A DNA stretch of 64,000 bases, taken from the NCBI GenBank assembly GCA_036345935.2, contig JADWOT020000003.1:17936509-18000508 (forward strand). The letters run 5' to 3'. This DNA comes from Taenia hydatigena. Taxonomy: Eukaryota; Platyhelminthes; Cestoda; Cyclophyllidea; Taeniidae. This document shows, in pieces, positions 34,101 through 46,100 of the stretch. Below the pieces are notes generated by a model. It did not search any database. It saw nothing but the letters and a program-made list of their open reading frames with translations, and was not told the DNA's origin. The first letter of the stretch is position 1. Every line of letters begins with the position of its first letter. Made by a program: the position numbers and the translations under genes.

Positions 34101-37100
34101 GCAGAAGTCCACCGACTCCGAGGCACATAGTGACTTACCTTTCGCACGTCCAGATTCAAGGCGAGAGTTAGAAAAGAAAACATTCGTTATTAGACAAAAA
34201 TATGGCCGATAGAACCCATATATTGAGGGTTCATCTGAATATAATGCTAATAAATTCAATCAGGGTTCATCGAGCGCGACGAGGTCATTTGGAGTGTCAA
34301 ACAGCTCTCCCTACTTCCTCCACAGCTGAAAAAAACGTGGAATGTGGCAATTTATAATGAGTTGCGTGATTTAATGATGTTGATCGTGGCGGAATAGCGT
34401 ATGACGGTTTCCAAAGCGCACAAATCGTTACTACTTAAAGGTAATTGTAGCGTCCCCAGGCTCCCTTGAGGCAAAAGAAGACAAAATACTAGGGTAGAAC
34501 ATATATATTCAACAGGCAGAGGAAAATGAGCTGTTGGCATGGCCTGGAGGCCAGCCTACGCAGCTAGGGCAATATGACCACCTCTGTGACCCTGACCGAA
34601 ACCGGTAGTCCAAACAAACAAGGTGTTATAGTAATAAATGCAGCAGGAAATAAGGGGGATGAGCCCGCCAAAATTTACGATACTCTAAAGGGTGTAATGC
34701 ACTGACGCGGGGCCATTTTGAGACAAAGTTATAATCAAATTGCCCTACCAAGTAAATAAGATCAGATTTTTTGCAGAGCGCTACACCACTATTAGTTCTA
34801 GCACACCTATCAACATTATAAATCAACCTCTCGCCACGACAGCACTAAAAGTGTAATAACCGAAGTTACTGCAGATCGGGGCTAGTTTACTCCGACGTCC
34901 TCTTACAGTGAGAGCCACGTGACGCGATAATGCGGAGGCCGTTTCTTTCACGTGACGTGACACGCTACAGGGTCAATGGCGGACACAACTAGAGCGGGAG
35001 CGGAAAAAGTTGGAGCGGATTTTAGTCTATGATGAGGGAAGCGAAACAGGAAGCAGGTTGCTTACGGGAGACCTCAGAGCGCCTGCGTTTGGGCGGCCAC
35101 ACACCGGTAGCGATATCACTGACCATAGGGGCCTTCACCTTGCGTCGATCTATGGAAGGAGTGGTCAAAGGGGTAGCGGGACGCTTGGGGAAACTGAAGG
35201 AGCGATTGCGCATGGTGGTGGAGCCCGATGCCTGTAGTGGAGGCGGAGGTGGTGGCGTGTTCGCCCATGCCCGTGGTCCAATGTCCGAAAGCTAGCAAGG
35301 AAATAAACGCCTCTAGTTTTGATCGTGTTTCAGTTTAGAATGCCATTTACGACTTAACATAATAGAAGGCATGTCCTGCAAGTGCCTGAGGCCCCACTCG
35401 ACAATCACTCCCGATAGCACGTTCTGTGGCCAAAAAGTAAAACGACTCTAGACCTGACCGTTCAGATGCCTCCGCCGGGAATCAGCTATCCTTCACTCTA
35501 TTTCCCTTGTAGCTGAATAGAATCTAAGTAGATCAAAGAGATGAAAGGGTAGAAAAGCTGGATGCCCTGTAAAGCAATTTAACTTGTGTCACATTAAGTG
35601 ATATTTTAGGCACGTTCGCTATAGAGCATGGACCCACATTGAGCATTACAAAATCAGTGAATTCACGCAATAAACCCAACCGGACATCCCGAAAGTGAAA
35701 CAAATGTCCTCCCGTTTGGATGAGGAATCAAAGTATAAACTTCGTTCCTGATTTGCGGGTGGATCTCAAAGCAGCAATTAAGCTGTGCCACTCAAAAGAC
35801 GGAGTAGCTGTGTGACAGACTGATTATTTGTTTCGCACTTAACTACTCAAGTCCGAGCGTCCCAAGGCTGTTCTGGTGGCGCGTTATGCTACAATTACCT
35901 TACAACTCCACGATTTGAGTGGGCAAGCCTGACCTATATTTAAGTGCATGGAAAATACGCCCCCTTAAAACAATGCAGTTTTGTCTTAACCAACGTATTA
36001 TTGCTTGAAATAAACAAAACGGGAAGGAACACAATAGCCTATGTTGCGACGCTGCGTATGCGTAGCATATCCAACCCTCCACCACTAAAAAAAAGAGGCA
36101 AAGCATAAAAAAGCCAGACTTTTCTGAAGCGTTAATTTAATGTACTGAAGTATTATGTGAGCCTGACAAAGGAAAAAACATACTGGGGAGGTCATTGTTT
36201 AGGGTTCATTTTCGCCACGCAAACCAAATGGGACAACAAACCAGACGTGAAACGTATATCATTGGGAGGAAGAAACTGGAACGAACTTACTAGGAAAGAG
36301 TTCCATTAGTGCTATTCAGGTGGAATTTTGAACCAAATGATTATCTGAATTATTTCTACCTTGTTCGGGGAATTGAAACACATGCGTGTTGGTGCTATGG
36401 CCCAATTTGCTGCTGCTTGCCGATCTTACCCATGATTCCATCTCCCAAAAGCGAAAGACAGCTTTCAACTAATATCCACTACGAAAATAAAGATTGTCAG
36501 GCTTGAAAGCATTTAGGAGAAACAAAGAAATGGTTTCCCTTAATCGAGTCCGTTAATAAGATGAATGATGGCCATCCTGAGTGCAAAATAGCTACATTCT
36601 AAATGCATGAAGATGTTTCGCACTACTCCCTATGTCAGGTGCCACAAAACCTACCATGGGTGCGAAACTAAGAGGCGTAACTCATCAAGCGAACTTAAAG
36701 GAAGGCATGCCATAATCCCAGGGGACACGAAATGCGAAATCCCGACCAACCTTACAGCATATGCTCTCACTAACGAAGTAGGTGGTATTCCTCCTCCTAT
36801 GATGCAAATTCATCATACCGCCTTTTCACTCCTGTGACGAGGTTAATTAAAATTCATAGAGGCAAACGAATGGACGGTGAAACCATTTGGAAAAAACCCC
36901 CGAGAATAAAGATGTGCAGTTAAAAGGTGCTTGTTCCAGTAATGTCACAGACTCTTCGGGATCCAAAATTTAGTCGCCGTCTCCGTGCCATATCATTCTG
37001 GTCATGACTATAATTTCTCAGTCCTTCAGTACTCTAGTCGTGGTTGCCTTATCACGAATGATTCTGGAGAGTGATGCAGTAGCACTAATAAGAGATGTAG

Positions 37101-40100
37101 TCAACTCACGGGAAAAACTTGCGCTGTTTCAGCCAGGGTCTCAGTGTCCACACTGAGCGGCGACATTTGCAGCACCTGAGAAGGGGAATCAGGCTCAGTG
37201 GCCCTCTGGTCGACGACCATGCTGAGGAGGGAGAGGGGACAGGTGTTTGGATCAGTGTAGGTATTCGGGAACGGTGGTTCCTGAGGTTTTGGTGGCACTG
37301 GAGGTGGAGGTGGTGGTGATTTAGCAGTCTGCGGAGCCGCAGACTGCCTATTGGCCGCCCTTCGTCGTATTACTAGGTTGAGTTGTTTCAACTAAAAGGC
37401 GGCATAAAAACGTCGTGTGACAAGAAACTCTCATACCCTTCTTTATGGTTGCAAATGAATACAAAGAACTTATGCATTCGTGATTCTGGAAAGTAGGGGA
37501 GAGGATGGACGAATGAAAGGGACGGCAGAAATCGGCATGAAATAGGGCCACTGAGTTCAGTGTATGCACTCGCATAGTTAACAAAGTGGGTAATCCAAGT
37601 GACAAGACTGATTCATAACTTCAATTGAGACATAAACGGTAACACGAATTGTTCGTACTCGCATACGCCTCCACCAAATTTGTTCACGCCTTAGTTTCGT
37701 GTGTGGTAACATGAACTACTGGAAACAACAACAATAAATGAAGCGTGTGTCAGTATCTACTATGCCACCCCGTCATGCCTTTTCCCGAGGCAAACAACCA
37801 TTTCAAAGACAAGAAAGTTACACTGGACCACGTGACTCAGCGCTGGTCCTGCATTGAGACTGTCTGTCGAGGAGAGTTAACAAATCAGTAAACCAACTGC
37901 GGACAGCACTCCCTACGCAAGCCGACAAGAAAGAGGCTTGAAGTTGAATTCGTTCCGCAGGAAAACACTACCGCCCAGCTTTGTAACCCGTTGGACTGAA
38001 AGCGTGTTAGCGGTCCCACACGTGCTGAATTCAGCATTAGAGGCAGATATGTGATTAACCGCCTGATTCACTCGAAGATCACACCACGCAAAACTGCGCA
38101 TATACACAAACCCAGAAACACCCACGACCTTGGGGTGATTCACAGGCATCTAACGGGCTTGCCTACCTCTCTGCCTCGCCCACTCCCTCATCCCACTTCC
38201 TTCTCCGCCTCTGCCGTTTCAAGCAATAGCGCGTCATCTGGGCTGGACAGTGGACCGTGGGTCGAGGCGCTTTGCCTGCCTCGCCGTTTTAGTTTCACCC
38301 ATCAAATCACCCTTACTCGCCCATCAATTCTTTCCTATCGGAAAAGTGCATTCGCGCCTAGAACCTAGGAATAAATCTTTCTGTCAACTTCATTCAAAGC
38401 ATGTCGGTGATCGCCTTTCAGAGGGAATTAAAAGGAAAAATAAGGCCTCACATTCTTCCATTAAGTAAAGTTGTGAGAGGAGGAGGCACCGACTTGAGGA
38501 AAGGGCGAAGCTGTCAAGAAGGGAAGCCGTCGTTTTTTGCACTGAGGCAAATCCGACTTCGAGAATGTAGCAACGCACTTCATTTTTTTTTAAATTTTCT
38601 TGTGTGAGAGAAAAGAGGGCATATGTGCAGCTTTTAGAGGCAGAATCGGTTCGCCCGGAATGGGGGCAGCGACGCCTAGTTAGTTTGTCAGTTTGGTGGG
38701 GCGCGACATTCCGCATTGCTTCTCCTCCGAATTGGGGAAAAAATCATAGTTTTCTTTAGGTGCAATTTCAACATTACTCGGTTTATGGCTTTAGCTTCCA
38801 CCGGGCTGTGACACCGCTCCAAAATCACGCAGCAATTGATTGCTAGGCATGTCACAAATCAGACGTGTGCACAATGATACATCTTATATAGTTGTGTGGC
38901 TAATACGTCAGTTCACACTTATTGGAGGAGGTGACAGCCCGAATGCTAACTTAAACATTTCGTCAAATGTGAATCAGCACATTTAGTAAAGCAGCAGATC
39001 GCTGAACGACTTTTTGACGCATCGAAATCCACCACAAGGATCATCAGAATCCATTTCAGTGGGAAAAAGGATATCATTTACGATCCTTCCTCCAGTGGAT
39101 GTAAAGTGTGAGCAACTTTCCAGGTAATAGTGAGGTAATCACACCTAAATGTCAACGAGGTAGAGTACAGGATTGCACTGAGTGAGGCCACTCGGAACAG
39201 CAATGAGATTTTTTTAAAGTGACCCATGAAACTTGTGGAAATAATGCCATTAGGTAATGTATTCAATCTAACAAAATAAAACTTGGCACATCCACATTCT
39301 GATAATCAACCTGAGAAAAAGATCTATTGCAGCACCCCGAGACTTCCATGAAGACGAGGGAAGATAATAATGCTCAGACTCAGGGCCGCTCAACGGAGGT
39401 AAGATGGCGGAATCTCAAGCGATCCATTACCAAGAATTAACCATCATCAACCCCTCTTTCGACCACCTTGAAATGCATGCTTTAACTGTCCAACCAGTAG
39501 CGACAACGCGACTTCCAAACTAGCTTTCTTTTCGAACACCGTGTAGTCAAGCTTTCGCAGTCGGCTCATACCCACTAGTTACGGTATGACTTTACCTTAA
39601 ATGCAGCCAAGATGGAAATCAGTGACATATTCGTCTTGAATGACTAGCACTGTTAGTCATGAACACATATGCACCAGGCTCATGCATCCAAATTAGCAAT
39701 AGCATCCACTAGCGTCGGAGTGCGTGGATCTAATGGCATACTCTAGGGAGTCGACAATGTTGTCTCAAGAAATGAAAAAAAAAAAAAGTGTTTGCATTAT
39801 TTGCACCATTGGCGAGGATGAACATCCATAGGTCCTAATCGAGAGCTGAAGCTCACCTTTCGCTTGCAGCGTGTGAGATCTTTGCATATCATTGCCAATT
39901 GATCAGCAAGCTCCTTGCCTCTAGGTGTAGGATAGCGAAGAAAGGCTAGAGCTTGCCACTCAGGAAGGAGAAGAAGGTGACGAAGGACGAGCGAAAATGA
40001 CGGCTCTGCCAGTGGCAAGCTCCGATAAAATTCCAACAAAGAAAAAGGTATGATTGGGGGATTCGTCGCCTCCGCCCCAGTAGCTCGCTCCTCCACCTTC

Positions 40101-43100
40101 TTGTCGGTCGTCACCACGGCTGTTACCTCTCTCAACCTCTCCCCCAGCACCGCTGCCGACGCCTTAGCAGCCTTTTCTTCCGCATTCCCTCGAGGAGGAA
40201 TGTTCTGTGGAGCGGTGTAGAGGTCCGAGGGCCTCGCGAAGAGTTTAACGGAGGCATCAATGAACTTCTCCACTTTCTTCAGTAGGCGTCGCGAATGCAA
40301 AATACCGATGTTGATGAGGTGAAATTCGGGAATTTCGGACGACGCGGTGGGAGGTTTTATGGAGAGGTCTAGAGGAGCATTGGTGTCTGACAGGCAAAAA
40401 GAGGTACCGAAGAACATCGCAATTAGGCTTCAGGGCTGTGAGCACCTCACCGTGGGGCGTGTTCAAGTCAAACTGAGGCAATAGGTTGTTCTTGTGATGG
40501 TGCCAAACGAAGTAGAGAATGGCAAGCTCGCTCTACTACCATCCCCCAGTTATCCGGTGCACACGTTGTGGACCCAAGCAGCCACTCTTAAGCAAGACGG
40601 CAGTCAATGTTCCCAACGTCTGCATGGAGCAGTGTGTACCTTGAAAGCGGACACCCACCCGCACTTACAGAAAACCTTGAGTACGAGGCAGAACGCAACA
40701 GCACAGCGCATCACACCACAGATGAGCCGTTCATCAGTACCACATCTGAATGGGGTACGCAATGATGATATCAGTGACGAGAGCTTCCACTCCACAGCAC
40801 AGCAGCCCTCCGTGTTAAGATTAAGCCAGAGTGTGAAACCCCTAATCGACACAACCTGTTACACAAACTGCATGAGGCAAACCTCCCCGTGGCAATAGGA
40901 GGTTATTTCAAAATAGGCTGTCTTGGAACGCTTCGAACGCACTGACAAAACGTTCTCTGCGTGGGTTTTTTGGGTATTAATCAAATGTTCGCAGAAGTGC
41001 AATCATGAATGAAGGAGGGGAGCACAGAACGAAAATGAAATATGAAGCTTTCACTCCTTGAAATGCGTTCCTGTCTTTAGTAGGCTAAAATACCCCAAGT
41101 CAACCTAAGCCTTCCTCACACAATGCACAAATGAGAATTTCAGTCGGCGTAAAATTACTGCTTAGGAGGTCAGAAATTGTTTCCCTTGACGGCATATTGT
41201 TTGATAACCGGACTCACCAAATCGCACCACAACGAGCCCAACCGGTCTCCTTTCCAACAGTTCTGCATACTGGCTAGTCGAAACTAAATAACTGCCGCTT
41301 GGCCCAAATGTGGAATTCGCTTTTAGTTACCTCATTCACTGGCTGATTAAAATAAACGCCACTTTGCTTCTAATTCATCCACCGAAATGCAGTGTCCAAT
41401 GCTCCTCAAAATAAGTATCAGCGAAGTGGGGAAAATGGAGCTGCAATCACTTTTGGGGGGGGGGGGGGGGGGGACGTTCTCATTAACTATGCGTAGAGAT
41501 CACCAAGAGCCACATGCTATTTCTAAGGTAACAAGTCAGTAAAGAACGCTCCAAACCCCTAATAGGCCTTCCACTAACCACAACCGTTGGAACTCGCATA
41601 AGTACCTTAGCTGAATCCACATCACATGAATGCAAGACACCGCCTTAACTACTTCATTTCACTTTGTTCCAAAACCCGTGCGCCACTCATAATCGGGTAA
41701 CAATTAGTTGCTCCTCTCCACGTTTTTGGTGATGGAAATTTTTTTAGAGTTTTAATGACCGATACCGCTTTTTTTAGAATTGCCACCAACGATCATAACC
41801 TTTTTTTCAGAGGCCTTATTTCCGGAAACAGCTTTTATTACTTTTAAACGATCTAAGCACTAGCATAAACGGCTTCGAGGAGCACAACGAACTGCCATTT
41901 CATCAAGCATCCCGATACAATGAAAAAAAGGATGCAGGATGAATTTAGCCCATCGAAATATTCGCCTCCACCGTCTCACGAAAAACCCAAAACAACACAT
42001 TACTTTGTGCCCGAATTAACCAGCCACATCTACTCTCTGCAACACCCTTTCCATCTACTTTGCGTGTAGGAAATACTAAAAAAAGTCACTTCATCCCTTA
42101 TCTGGGGTATTTATGCGCCCTAAATCCACCCTTAGGCAGCACCACAAAGCAGCAATTGACATATTTGCAAAGACAAATTTGGCAGTCGATTTTGGTACTT
42201 TAAGCGCTTTAAATTATGCAATAAAAACCCAGAATCGCATGTGCTTAAGGGAGAAAAAAAAAACACAATTTAAGGGAGAAAATAGAAGTGATTCTTCTGT
42301 ACTGCACAGCCACTCCAGCTTCTGGATAGTGTGCGCCCTCACCCCACAAGATGGCTTCCCAGCTCTTCTGTGCGCTCTTCTACAACGCTTCAAGGAAAAC
42401 TCAAAGAATTTTGCTTAAAACTCTTTACGACATGACTTCAGAATAGTACACGCCGGTAACTATGAAAAACATTAGTGCTCAGGTATTGAAAGCGAGCTAG
42501 TGATAATATCGTTAGATTCTTGTGTAAAAAAGGAGTCTAAACCATCAGGCAAGGATGAAAATAATACCGTTTTCTGGTGAAAAAAAGTAAAAGGGGAGTA
42601 CTTGTTGTGGTTCCCAAAATTCATGTTCCGGGTTCCGAGAAGGATTGAAAAACATAAAAGTAGTAGGATAATTACCTGGAACTTCCATATCACAGCCACT
42701 CTGTGGTTCGAAGGACTCCAAGGTCTCCTCTCTTCGACCCACAGGAATTTGTTCACCCAGATTTCCTGCTGAAGCATCCGTCGATGACACTGAGAGTGGT
42801 GGTGGCGGTGGTGGTAATAGTAACTGGGCCAGTGACAGCGGTGGTACGGAACTGAAAGACGATCGGTCTTCGAAATGGCTACTGCTGAGGTGGAAGCAAC
42901 GCCGACTGTGGGCTGTGAGATCGACCAGGCCATCGCACGATGGTGAATCCGGTGGTGGTGCTAAGGCTTCCGCAACTGGTCCATCAACACTGTCGCCGTA
43001 GTTGTTCATGGTTATTCTGCTCACCAGTCCAAGAAAAAGCCATATTATAGAAGGGGCAAGTCGGAATGTAGAGCGTCTCGAGAGGGAAGTCGAACTTACA

Positions 43101-46100
43101 ATGGTGATAAACGCAAATTCAAGTGCGTATGCCATGGACCAGCCCAGCCCCCGTTAATAAAGACTACAGGCAGTGTTCTCAGTATGTGCATTGAGCAGCA
43201 GGTAATGGCGAGCAAAGGCGTATAGCCCGAATCTACAGGAACATACTCAGACCTACAGGACGAAAACCCGTGCCACATCATGGTAAAGCATAACAGAGTA
43301 GAGTACAATACAGACGATCAGACACTTAGCGGTACTACGCCCGAAAAACGTACACGACCGTACATCTATAGATCAGCGACGATATCAGCCATAACAGCTT
43401 CCAGTTCACAACACAGCGGTCCTTCGCATAACACATTCGACCAGCGTGTAAAACGCCTGATCTGGGATGTCTGATCGACGTATAACAGGGCGTGGTTAAA
43501 CGGCACAAGGGGCAATTCTTTCTGTAGCAATGGCAACACAACCATATACACGCATTTGCAATCCGCGCCAGGACTGCTACCTGAGTGCGCGAGTGAAATA
43601 ATGCCAAGTGTGTTTTTTTGGACACAAATGGCATTATTTACGTGGGTTCTCTACTTCGTGGCGTCATCATCAACAATAAATGCTGATCTCCTGATCCACC
43701 ACGCCTACAGAAGAAGCAGTCGGGATCGCTTAATAAGAGCGACCATGCTGGTTCAAAATAACGTCAAAGCACCTCGACAGAGAGGTCCTGGCACAGTCCT
43801 CGTAGAGCTTATACCTCGGTCTGGTGGTAGCAACTTCCACCAGTTTAAATCTGTAAAGATCGGGATTTTCAGTATCGATAGTAAAATGAAGTAAGCCGTA
43901 CTGACAAGTGGTTACATGGGGAAATGCTTTACAAGCATCAGCGAAACCCTGGGGTAAGCAATATAAAAGTGGCAGTACCACTCCCACTCCTTAAAATACA
44001 TGTCTGTTTCCCTACTTCTGCAAAGTTAAGAGACCTAAATTGGTTTAAATTAATCCGCATGCCGGGCGGTCGCCCACCTGTGTGTGTGCAGTAGACACCT
44101 CGCTTTTAGAGCAAAAAAAACAAATACCACAAATAGGAAAACAACTTTTCAAGTTTACTTTCCTATTGCCAAATGCTAATGTGGCCTACGACAGTCGTGT
44201 GGATAGGAGTCTAAAAAAGCACTGTGTTTACTCGAGTTGGGACAATTTTTCGTTACTATGATGATTTTCGTCGCACGTGAACCAGAGCGCTGGTCATCCC
44301 AACGAAAACTAAATCAAGCTGTATAAAAAATCCGACGAAAAACTACCATGGTCTGATTCTGGGTGTTTTGCAGTTAATTAAAGCTAAAAATGTATTGGTC
44401 CAGCGCTCTGGATTATTAGGCCATGTCAAATTGCACAAAGCTCAAAAGGGTCATTTTCGCGACTGGGTATCAATTAAGTGAAAAGACCAACACACAAGAC
44501 TGCTTCCCAAGACGCCGAGTAGTGAACTACCCATCTATTCCGAATACGTTAAATGTAAAAACTGTTCCTACCACGCCTGTGATACCTGCGTGAGGAAGAG
44601 TAGATGGAAAAACTTGGTCCGCCTGGCGCTGGCGCTGTAAACACGGGGAAGATTAGGCGCACCTTAAATTGCCGACAAAATTTACACATGGACAGGTTTG
44701 TGTGCTGCTTAGCTTAGATTGTCCTTCCCTTCTCTCCCTGACCTATTCTAGTCGTAGTTATGTACAGGTTCGTGAGGCGGTAATTTTGGTGTAACCGATC
44801 ATAAACGATCTTTACTCCGTCCATGCGAGTTACAATTGTGGGAATGTGGTAGAGAAACTTAACACCCGATAGTTAATCATTCACGTTTGCATGATAAGTA
44901 GTCAACTTCGATGACAGGTGACAAACAATGCGGTAACAATGAGAACAGGTTAAGTTGATTATCCATAAAAGACTAGCAAAATCAAAAGGTACCTGAAAGC
45001 AATCATTCATAAAAAAAACACATAAAAGGGGATGAAAATCCAGTCTGCTCAACGAGTCGTTTAAGCACGCACGGGAGCTAAGCAGATTTAGTTGCTTAAA
45101 GTGGGGAAACGGAAGCTCTACCGATCAACGACAATTTCGGAAGTCATCAATAGTAAGGTAGCGTTTCTAGACAAATTATCATCCATTTAGCATTTAACCC
45201 AGACACCCAGATGATCCCACAGACAGTAACAATTAAAACCAAATTAATTCTGCCTACTAAGTGCTACGGTGCCATTCATTCAGTAGCCGTAAAAGTGATA
45301 CTTTTAGGATCATTGTTAGTGTCTACGTGAAAAATTTATCAAAGGGGGCGACTTTGGAGGTATGAAATGCCAAAACACAGAACATAAGAATCATTCAGTC
45401 CTCCCAATTTGTCAGCTTCAGTGTGCACACCTAGTGTGTTTGTGGTTGGATGCGAGGCCTATGGCTAACTAGTTGGCTTTGTTCCACTAAGGTATCGTTG
45501 TCCCTAAATGGGCGGCAAAATGACTGACAGACGCTAGTCATCCGAAGGAAAAGAGTAACAAGCGTTAAAAGTATTCAGACGTAGCATCGAGGTTGGGATT
45601 GCAATCTGCCATACCGCACCAAAGTGGTACAAAACAGTCGTCTCTAAAGGCTAGGTCGTTTAAAGTACAAAAAAGTGTCAGATCAGAGTAAAAGGCGGCA
45701 ACTTACGGAAGTCCCTGTGTCTGCATGCTAGGCGACGAGAAATTCAGTCCGGGAGGAATGTCTGAAAGCAAGCAGTAACAACAGCGACAGATTAGTGAGA
45801 ATGCGCCCTTTCTGTTTCACGTGTTCAGTCGCTGTGCGCAAAAGCAGGACCTGGCCAATGGGGTGTGATGTGAACGAGTTCACGCAAATATTCTAGCCTA
45901 AGCTCAATATCCATCACCATCACACCCTTCTCCAATGGTGTAGAGGGATTCGAAGCACAAAGGAAGACCTGGCTGCCGTGGCAGCGGATGATGGACCCTC
46001 CTGGAGCCGTTTGATTCTACGGATTTTCCTAGTAATTGGGCGGGACGTTTCTAAATCCCTGACATTAGGAGAAAGAAGAAGCCAGAGTTGGGGAGTAGCA

